Assembly: GCA_020072565.1 (NCBI GenBank)
Contig: JAIQGI010000035.1
Location: forward strand, 1-64,000
Direction: 5' to 3'
DNA length: 64,000 bases
Source of the DNA: Terriglobia bacterium
Lineage (GTDB): Bacteria > Acidobacteriota > UBA6911
Shown: in pieces, positions 58,801-64,000 of the stretch
Layout: each line of letters begins with the position of its first letter
How positions within the stretch are numbered: position 1 is the first letter of the stretch
Notes under the pieces: generated by a model
Seen by the model: only the letters and a program-made list of their open reading frames with translations
The model's database searches: none
What the model was told of the DNA's origin: nothing
Made by a program: the position numbers and the translations under genes

Positions 58801-59419
58801 GCTGTTTGACATGGAAACTGCTCTGAAGTGGGACGGGGACGGGGCCCGCATATCCCGTGAGATAGGCTGCGACGAAGCCGAGGCCAACTCGCACGTCAAC
58901 CTGGGGCACGACTACCTGACAGTGGGGGAGCTGGCCCGCGCGTACGAGCACCTGGAGGAAGCTGCGAAGATCTTCGACCGCGACGTATGGCAACGCTGGC
59001 GGTACAACCTCCGCCTCGAAGCGGAGCGAGCAAGCTATTGGATCGCCCGTGGCGATTTAAAGCAGGCGGCCGCCCACGCCGCTGCTTCGCTGGAACAGTC
59101 CAAGGCGACGCTTTCCCGCAAGCACTGGGCCTGGGGCCACAAACTGCTTGGAGATATCGCGCTGTTCGAAGACCGCGCGACAGATGCCCGGTACGAGTAC
59201 GAGCAGGCGCTTTCCATTCTCGAGCGCCATTCCTGCCCACTCATCGAGTGGAAGATCCTGCTGGCCGCGTCGGACGCTGCTTGCCGTCTGCGCGAGACTT
59301 CATCGGCAGATAGCTTCCGCGCGCGAGCCCGCCATGTGGTTCGGTCGTTGGCTGAGTCCATCACCGAGCCATCCTTGCGCCAACGCTTTCAGGCTTCGAA
59401 ACCAATTCGCGACATCTGA
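55895..59419 (+). CDS. Ser/Thr protein kinase fused to AAA-type ATPase and TPR region
   Basis: The ATG at 55895 has GGAGG nine bases upstream; 1,174 residues. The N-terminal kinase is complete: GEGGMGEVYRA (16-26), Lys38 in VALKF, HRDIKPEN (125-132), DFGLA (145-149) and SPEQARGE. An ATPase follows with Walker A GEAGIGKTT (316-324) and Walker B VLFLDDLHWAD (434-444), as in the MalT/AfsR-like STAND group. From about 650 the protein is helical with TPR-like pairs. No transmembrane segment separates kinase and ATPase, so it is cytoplasmic. Such proteins integrate signals and phosphorylate regulators. It stands alone. Confidence 0.88.
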   Translation: MIGKTISHYRVLDKLGEGGMGEVYRAQDSRLDRPVALKFLSAKQVDDAAAKRFFREARAASALNHPNIITIYDIGEAEAGRFIAMELVEGCTLRVVADLSLEELYRIAAQVAKALRAAHATGIVHRDIKPENIMVREDGYVKVLDFGLARMAPVGIDESETATTRVTAAGTILGTLRYMSPEQARGESVSAPSDIFSLGIVLYELATGRHPFAAASPIGVLQAIMAEVPIPPSRLRPEIPATLERLILQMLEKDARLRPTAAAVQTALTEPHAIALPATAAAPPRHTVGREKEIQQLHSAYDSALAGRGLMACVAGEAGIGKTTLVEDFLADLTARGKACAIGRGRCSERLAGSEAYLPILEALESLLHGEGGETASRIMKLVAPTWYVQVAPLAPDDSSFARAMAEAKTASQERMKRELVALLQEMFRARPLVLFLDDLHWADVSTVDMLAYLGTKLESMRLLMIGAYRPSDLLLGKHPFVPVKLELQGRNLAREIAVEFLTREDLAAYLALEFPEHGFPPDLPDLLHRRTEGNALFMADLVRYLKDHCVITLQEGRWMLAQSLEEIERELPESVRSMIEKKINRLSDGDRRLLGAASVQGHEFDSAVVAKALGAGQADFEERLEELDRLHGLVRLEGDRELPDSTLTLRYCFVHALYQNALYGSLTATRKAALSAAVAEALLGFCGDRTAEVASELALLFEAARNFARASDFFLMAAGNARRVYANQEALALAQRALRNAEKLKGAARHAGVAAAALVLAEIHQTLTRLEEAIASFALAEEAARNGGDQQTQIVAIVGQAYALLLFKRLEQAEQHAARAMEMARLVGSDVAVASAEALLAGIWGGALGNKPVEAELYLDRAVPVLQRSGPLPIALNACATRCWMHEWRLEHAELEELLEWTRPRVDEIGGSFYLFFYRYIGALDLGNQGRISQGLFALRELHRLTELNGDRFWLPRVPNALGWLHRELFDMETALKWDGDGARISREIGCDEAEANSHVNLGHDYLTVGELARAYEHLEEAAKIFDRDVWQRWRYNLRLEAERASYWIARGDLKQAAAHAAASLEQSKATLSRKHWAWGHKLLGDIALFEDRATDARYEYEQALSILERHSCPLIEWKILLAASDAACRLRETSSADSFRARARHVVRSLAESITEPSLRQRFQASKPIRDI

Positions 59420-59793
59420 ACTGCCGACGCAGGGAAGTTCTTAAAACGCCTTATGCCATCCGCGGAGAGGCTTGCCGCCGTAAACTCTCGGTTGAAGAGT
59501 GGTTCCGAGCCAAGTCGCGATCTGGGAAGTTGCACGGCCATTGTTTTCGGTCACGCGGACGGTTATGTGGGGATCGGACAAGTGATTCTTTGAGCCTTCC
59601 CGCCGATTCAATTCTAGGCTCGCCAGACTCTCACCTTCTGTGCCACTGTATGAGAGACTCGCTAACCAACCGGTACCGGCTTGAGCCTTTCCTGCTTCTG
59701 AATTTTTTTGGTTTCCGCATCGTCAAATTGACGTAAGCTAGATTTGCGCACTCTTTGTGTTTGATGACAACATAAGCACTCATCCTTGAGAAG
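59420..59793. other. Intergenic region, nothing supported
   Basis: About 370 bases after the kinase gene. I saw no reading frame with coding character, no strong hairpin and no repeat shared with the others. AT-rich sequence at 59690-59790 probably holds the promoter of the next gene. Confidence 0.5.
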
Positions 59794-61620
59794 ATGATGC
59801 GGGGCAGAATGATCAGGTCCATCCTCATCCTGGTGATTGGTCGAAATGGTATGCACTCCGGATTCCTGTGGTTGGTGCGTCGGCTGGCGGTCCTTGGGTT
59901 CGTGTTATTCATTTGCGAAACAAGTGCTTTCTCCTTTCAACAGGGGGCTGGCGCCAAGGAGATGGAGGCGACCCTCCAATCGTACTGGCCGCGCAGCCAA
60001 TACACGCTGAGAACTTATTCCAATCTCGTCGAAGTGGGTGTCGTGGCGCGAGACAGTCGGGGACGCGCCATAGGCGGTCTCAGTAAAGATGATTTCGAGA
60101 TTCAAGACGCAGGCAAAAGACAGGAGATCACGGCTTTTTCCGTGGAGACTTTCACGTCGGTTTCAGTGCAGCTGCAACCGTCGACCGCAAAGCCATCGGG
60201 TACCGCACCTGGGAATGCAGAATTGATGCACCTCCCATTACGATATGTGGCTCTGCTCTTCGACGATTTCAGCGTGCCTCATAACGAGCAGGTCCAGGTG
60301 AAAGCAGCGGCAAGGCGTTTCATCAAGGAGGGTTTGGCAAAGGGTGATCGCGTCGGGTTGTTTACCACATCCGGAAAGCAAATTGTGCCTTTTACTGAAG
60401 ATGTGGCGAAACTCGTGGCGGCTGTTGACAAATACAACGCATTCCCACGCATTCCGGACGGCGGCATCTGCCCCAAACTGACACCTTATGACGCTTATGT
60501 AATCGCCAACAGGATTGATTATGAGACTTTTGCTGTAAAGGGAGCCGAGCTGGCGGGATGCTCCGGGAGCCGAGGGCTAAAACCTGCCATACTTCCGGGT
60601 AAAGTCGGACCGTGGCCTTTCCCGGGAACGAGCCCGTTGATGATGCAGGCCGAAGGTATGTGGGCCCAGATCCGCGACACCTCAGCGCGTGCATTGAAAA
60701 CCATAGGCAACCTTGTGGACTACATGGCGCAGTTGCCCGGAAGGAGAATGGTTCTGCTGGCGTCCTCAGGCTTCCTGGTCGGAACGCTCGAAGCGGAGCA
60801 CCAGAAAGTCATAGACCATGCCCTTCATGCCGACGTCGTCATTAACGCGCTCGACGCCAAAGGCCTCTACGCAGAGGATCCGCCGGAGGTAACTCGCGGC
60901 GCCGACGAGCGTTCGATCAGACACATGGTGGAGTTAGGGACCAAGGGGAAGGACCTCAGCAATGACATCATGGCAATTCTGTCCTCAAGCACCGGCGGCC
61001 TGTTCTTCCAGAACAATAACGATCTCGACCTCGGCTTTCGTAAGCTTGGCATGATCCCGGAGGTTTCCTATCTCCTCGGCTTCTCACCACAAGAAGCTCC
61101 CAATGGAAAATATCACCGTCTCAAAGTGCGCACGAAGTCTCGAAATGATTATCTGATCCAAGCGCGGCAGGGCTACTGGGCGGTCATGAAGAATCAGCAG
61201 GCGCCCCCTGTTCAGGAACGAAGGGTCGACCGCGAAGTCATGGGATCGGAGGTACTGAGGGAGCTGGCAGGCGTCATCAGCTCGGAACCTTCCAAGACGG
61301 ACGCCGGAGATCCGGCGCTTGAGGTCGTACTCAACGTCGATGCCCGCAAGTTTCACTTCGTCGAAATGGACGGTGTGCGCACTCAGAGGCTGGTTTTCAT
61401 CGCGACCCTATTTGACGACAGCGGCAATTTTGTGACCGGCACGGAGCTCGAAATCAAATTTGCCCTGAAAGAGTCCACTTTCAACCGCATGACTGAAACC
61501 GGCCTTGAAATGTCCGTTACCCTGCAGGCACCTCCCGGGACCTATCGACTGCGCGCCGTGGCTCAGGACGCCATCGACGGCAAAATCGTGGCTTCAACCC
61601 TGCCCGCCGAGATCCGCTAG
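59794..61620 (+). CDS. VWFA-related secreted protein of the acidobacterial type
   Basis: A 608-residue frame. The start is uncertain between 59794 (GAGAAG just upstream) and the ATG at 59851, which gives a compact signal peptide (LVRRLAVLGFVLFICETSAFS). The mature N-terminus has VEVGVVARDSRGRAIGGLSKDDFEIQDAGKRQEITAFSVE, the defining block of the VWFA-related domain family named for Acidobacteria. The VWA-like fold follows (YVALLFDDFSVPHNEQVQVK, then GLFTTSG, then LLASSGFLVG). The first metal-site motif is D-D-F-S and not the classical DxSxS, so metal binding may be altered. The C-terminal 150 residues are beta-rich. The function of this family is unknown. Confidence 0.85.
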   Translation: MMRGRMIRSILILVIGRNGMHSGFLWLVRRLAVLGFVLFICETSAFSFQQGAGAKEMEATLQSYWPRSQYTLRTYSNLVEVGVVARDSRGRAIGGLSKDDFEIQDAGKRQEITAFSVETFTSVSVQLQPSTAKPSGTAPGNAELMHLPLRYVALLFDDFSVPHNEQVQVKAAARRFIKEGLAKGDRVGLFTTSGKQIVPFTEDVAKLVAAVDKYNAFPRIPDGGICPKLTPYDAYVIANRIDYETFAVKGAELAGCSGSRGLKPAILPGKVGPWPFPGTSPLMMQAEGMWAQIRDTSARALKTIGNLVDYMAQLPGRRMVLLASSGFLVGTLEAEHQKVIDHALHADVVINALDAKGLYAEDPPEVTRGADERSIRHMVELGTKGKDLSNDIMAILSSSTGGLFFQNNNDLDLGFRKLGMIPEVSYLLGFSPQEAPNGKYHRLKVRTKSRNDYLIQARQGYWAVMKNQQAPPVQERRVDREVMGSEVLRELAGVISSEPSKTDAGDPALEVVLNVDARKFHFVEMDGVRTQRLVFIATLFDDSGNFVTGTELEIKFALKESTFNRMTETGLEMSVTLQAPPGTYRLRAVAQDAIDGKIVASTLPAEIR

Positions 61621-61631
61621 GCCGGTAGTGA

Positions 61632-61651
61632 CACGGGCATCCCGCCCCGTG
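61632..61651. repeat. REP-like hairpin upstream of the transposase
   Basis: CACGGG (61632-61637) pairs with CCCGTG (61646-61651) over an eight-base loop. The same CACGGG...CCCGTG stem occurs right after the transposase gene, the usual arrangement around REP-associated tyrosine transposases. Confidence 0.6.
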
Positions 61652-61695
61652 ATACTATTTTCGCTCAAACGCTTTTGCCACGGGATTTTTCGTTC

Positions 61696-62311
61696 ATGGA
61701 TGAATCTTCCCAAGTCATCAACAAGCGGCACGGCGCTTACCTGCCGCATTGGACCAAGGAAGGTGGCACGTATGCGGTGAACTTTCGGCTGTCAGGGTCA
61801 TTACCTGCGTCCGGGCTGGCGTTTCGAGCGAGAAAATATCGTCAAAACAGCCCACCAGATGGAGCGCCCGCTTTCGTCCCAGGAAAGAAGGCGTCTCGCA
61901 CATCTTTTTTCGGAAAAGGTCGACCATTACCTCGATGCCGGATACGGTGCGTGTCATCTTAAAATCCCAGAGGTTGCGCAACTGGTAAGCACGGCCCTGA
62001 GTCATTTCAACAACGTCCGCTACATCCTCGCCTGCTGGTGCATCATGCCGAACCACGTACATGTCCTTGTAAAGCCGCTGGGTGATAATCCCCCTTCGAA
62101 GATCCTGCACAGTTGGAAATCGTTTACGGCTCTTGATGCAAATAGACTGCTTGAGCACACGGGTGCTTTCTGGGAGGCGGAGTATTTCGACCACCTGATT
62201 CAAGATGAGAATGAACTCGAGCAGCAGATCACGTACATCATGGAAAATCCACTGAAGGCGGGATTGGCAGACTGGAAATGGGTGTGGGTGAATTCGGAAT
62301 TTCGCCTCTGA
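61696..62311 (+). pseudogene. REP-associated tyrosine transposase (RAYT), frameshifted
   Basis: The front is in one frame (from ATG 61696: MDESSQVINKRHGAYLPHW, then TYAVNFRLSGSLP). The remainder is in the next frame, readable from about 61802 (GWRFERENIVKTAHQMERPLS) and containing the Y1 HUH motif MPNHVHVLV, HSWKSFTA, GAFWEAEYFDHLIQDE and ITYIMENPLKAGL. The family joins these two parts directly, so one small indel near 61800-61815 has broken the gene. The catalytic part from ATG 61859 (150 residues) is complete and might be made alone, without the conserved N-terminus. RAYTs are single-strand nucleases of the IS200 type that move REP palindromes. Confidence 0.8.
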
Positions 62312-62316
62312 GCGGT

Positions 62317-62335
62317 CACGGGCTGGAAGCCCGTG
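62317..62335. repeat. REP-like hairpin downstream of the transposase
   Basis: Perfect seven-base arms CACGGGC (62317-62323) and GCCCGTG (62329-62335) with a five-base loop, beginning five bases after the transposase stop. It matches the stem at 61632-61651. Confidence 0.7.
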
Positions 62336-62354
62336 CCACGTCATCGCGGAATGG

Positions 62355-64000
62355 CTATTCGCGGGGATGCCGCGCCAGGTACTCCAGCGCCGATCGCGCT
62401 GTCTGGTTTTTCGGATCGATGCGCAGTACTTCCTTGAACTGCAGGATTGCCTCGCCGTGCCGGCCCGCTTCCGCCAGAGCCTTGCCGTAATTGAGACGGG
62501 CGACCGCAGAGTTCGGGCGGAGCCGCACGGTTTCTGAAAACTGCGAGAGCGCCTCCTCGTTGTGCCCCTGGCTGGCCAGCGCCAGCGCCAGGTTGCTGTG
62601 GGCCTCGGCGTATTCCGGGCTCAGCTGCAACGCCTGCCGGTAGTGTGTGATTGCATCCCCGACCGTCCCCTGGGAGGCGAGCGCCAACCCGAGGGCATTT
62701 TGGGCTTCCGCGTTGTCCGGCCTGAGGCGGACGGCCTCGGAAAACTGCGAGAAGGCTTCCGCGGCCTGCCCCTGGCTTCGCAGGGAGAGGCCCAGGTTGA
62801 AATGGGCCTCCGCAAAGTCAGGTTTTAGGCGCATGGCTTTGCTGAAGTGTTGTATGCCTTCGGCGGTCTTCCCTCCGCCGGCGAGCGCGATGCCGAGAGA
62901 GTTATGAACCTCCGGGGAATCAGGGTTGAGGCGCAGCGCCTCCAGGTAATGAGGGATCGCCTCTTCATTTTTTCCCAGCCTCGTAAGGGCGAATCCGAGT
63001 TCCGCCTGGTTATCAGCCCTTCCGGGATCGAGACGCACCGCCTCTGAGAGCGACGCGACGGCCTCGTCGAACTTGCCTTGGTCCGAGAGCGCCAGCCATA
63101 GATTGCTGTGCGCTTCCGGAGAGGCCGGTTTGATCCGGACGGCTTCGGTAAAGTGGGCGACCGCTTCGTCCAGTCTCCCCTGTTGGCGCAGAACTTGCCC
63201 GAGGCCCATGTGCGCGCTGTAATTGTCCATGCCGAGGGTCAGTTCCACGGCGTGTTCCCACAGCGCGATGCCGTTCGCCCAGAAGCGAACCTGGGCGCGA
63301 GCCGCAATCGCACACAGGAGCACTACGACGCCGGCGGCAACCGGCAGCACGCGCCGTACGCTCCGACCGGCAAGCAAGTCGGGCACGCCCCATGCAATCA
63401 AGATGAAAATCCCCACGAGCGGAATGTAGGTGTAGCGGTCCGCCATCGATTGGATCCCGACCTGGATCAAGCCGATGACTGGGAACAGAGTCCCCAGGTA
63501 CCAGAACCATCCGACGAGGAGATACGGTCGCTGCCCCGCCGCCCGGACGACCGCAACCGAAATGCAGATCAGCGTCAGAACCGCGCCCGCGATCCAAAGC
63601 GCGGGAATGTCCTGTGGAAAGGGATACAGCACGGTGAGGTGCACGGGCCAGATCATTTTACCGAGGTAAACGAGATAGGACACCAGCGCGTTTGCGGCGC
63701 GCAGGGCGAACGGAATCTGATCAAGCGTGCTGACGGCGCCCGCCCGCTGCTGAACGAGAAAAGTAAGAACAGACGATGCGGCGCTGAGCGCAAACAGCGG
63801 AATTTTCTCGGGCACAAGCCGGGCGAGAGCGGAGAACCAATTCCGTGGCAATCCGCAGCGCGGCCGGTTCCGAGTACCGGATTCGGTCGCCACACGCCGC
63901 AGCGGCCAGACGTCGAGCAGCAGGAGCAGAAGAGGAAGTGTGACGAGCATCGGCTTGGCCATCAGCCCAAGTGCGAAGCAGATGAGCATGCGCAGGTAGC
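62355..64000 (-). CDS. TPR protein with N-terminal membrane domain (cut by the window)
   Basis: The frame is open to the window end; codons before the first visible ATG (63989) read YLR, so the N-terminus is outside. Visible are about five or six hydrophobic segments (LICFALGLMAKPMLVTLPLLLLLLD, written only as family signature GLMAKPMLVTLP). Eight TPRs of 34 residues follow (AHSNLWLALSDQGKFDEAV, HFNLGLSLRSQGQAAEAF, QNALGLALASQG, and others). The combination matches bacterial proteins related to TMTC and O-GlcNAc-transferase-like TPR membrane proteins. A role in glycosylation or envelope assembly is possible but not shown by any catalytic motif here. Confidence 0.82.
   Translation of the reverse strand, partial: YLRMLICFALGLMAKPMLVTLPLLLLLLDVWPLRRVATESGTRNRPRCGLPRNWFSALARLVPEKIPLFALSAASSVLTFLVQQRAGAVSTLDQIPFALRAANALVSYLVYLGKMIWPVHLTVLYPFPQDIPALWIAGAVLTLICISVAVVRAAGQRPYLLVGWFWYLGTLFPVIGLIQVGIQSMADRYTYIPLVGIFILIAWGVPDLLAGRSVRRVLPVAAGVVVLLCAIAARAQVRFWANGIALWEHAVELTLGMDNYSAHMGLGQVLRQQGRLDEAVAHFTEAVRIKPASPEAHSNLWLALSDQGKFDEAVASLSEAVRLDPGRADNQAELGFALTRLGKNEEAIPHYLEALRLNPDSPEVHNSLGIALAGGGKTAEGIQHFSKAMRLKPDFAEAHFNLGLSLRSQGQAAEAFSQFSEAVRLRPDNAEAQNALGLALASQGTVGDAITHYRQALQLSPEYAEAHSNLALALASQGHNEEALSQFSETVRLRPNSAVARLNYGKALAEAGRHGEAILQFKEVLRIDPKNQTARSALEYLARHPRE

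Overview
The window reads as chromosomal DNA of a GC-rich, Gram-negative soil or sediment bacterium, most likely an acidobacterium. This rests on gene content, not on a marker gene: a VWFA-related protein of the type named for Acidobacteria, two FG-GAP/ASPIC-UnbV proteins (one with TPRs), a cytoplasmic Ser/Thr kinase-ATPase-TPR protein, hydrazine-synthase-alpha-like and multihaem propeller cytochromes, Tat and Sec exported enzymes, and many GC-rich palindromic repeats. No rRNA, convincing tRNA, CRISPR array, integrase or complete insertion sequence was seen.

Layout. 0-3 kb: the end of a membrane-fused spermidine-synthase-like protein, a stand-alone B3/4 (tRNA-editing-like) protein and a small unknown protein. 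3.1-11.8 kb: a surface-glycan or glycolipid set (GT2 glycosyltransferase, methyltransferase, GT39-type membrane transferase, DegT aminotransferase overlapping a GMC-like flavin oxidoreductase, radical SAM/SPASM protein). 11.9-18.9 kb: two large exported proteins sharing a repeated module; the first is split by an in-frame TAA. 19.6-23.8 kb: a Tat-exported sugar isomerase-like protein and a divergent M14 metallocarboxypeptidase. 23.9-29.7 kb: a dynamin-like GTPase, a GT-C membrane protein, a small secreted protein and a methyltransferase-like protein.

29.8-40.3 kb is the most interesting part. A glycyl-radical enzyme carries every trans-4-hydroxy-L-proline dehydratase (HypD) active-site residue that I can recall, at a constant numbering offset. 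It lies with its activase (HypE), a secreted S9 prolyl-oligopeptidase-type peptidase, a secreted cyclophilin-FKBP fusion prolyl isomerase and a divergent GH127/146 beta-L-arabinofuranosidase. Together they suggest a pathway for hydroxyproline-rich arabinosylated proteins such as plant extensins: strip arabinose, cleave at proline, dehydrate the released hydroxyproline. This is an inference from neighbourhood and family knowledge.

40.5-41.5 kb encodes a DAHP synthase. 42.0-55.6 kb is a same-strand run of exported proteins: a CRTAC/ASPIC protein, a mono-haem HzsA-like protein, a hexahaem propeller cytochrome, a propeller protein, two tandem periplasmic binding proteins and a giant TPR/FG-GAP/ASPIC protein. 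Two copies of one palindromic repeat bracket the propeller and binding-protein genes. 55.9-64 kb: the kinase-ATPase-TPR regulator, the VWFA protein, a frameshifted REP-associated tyrosine transposase between two REP-like hairpins, and a TPR membrane protein running off the window.
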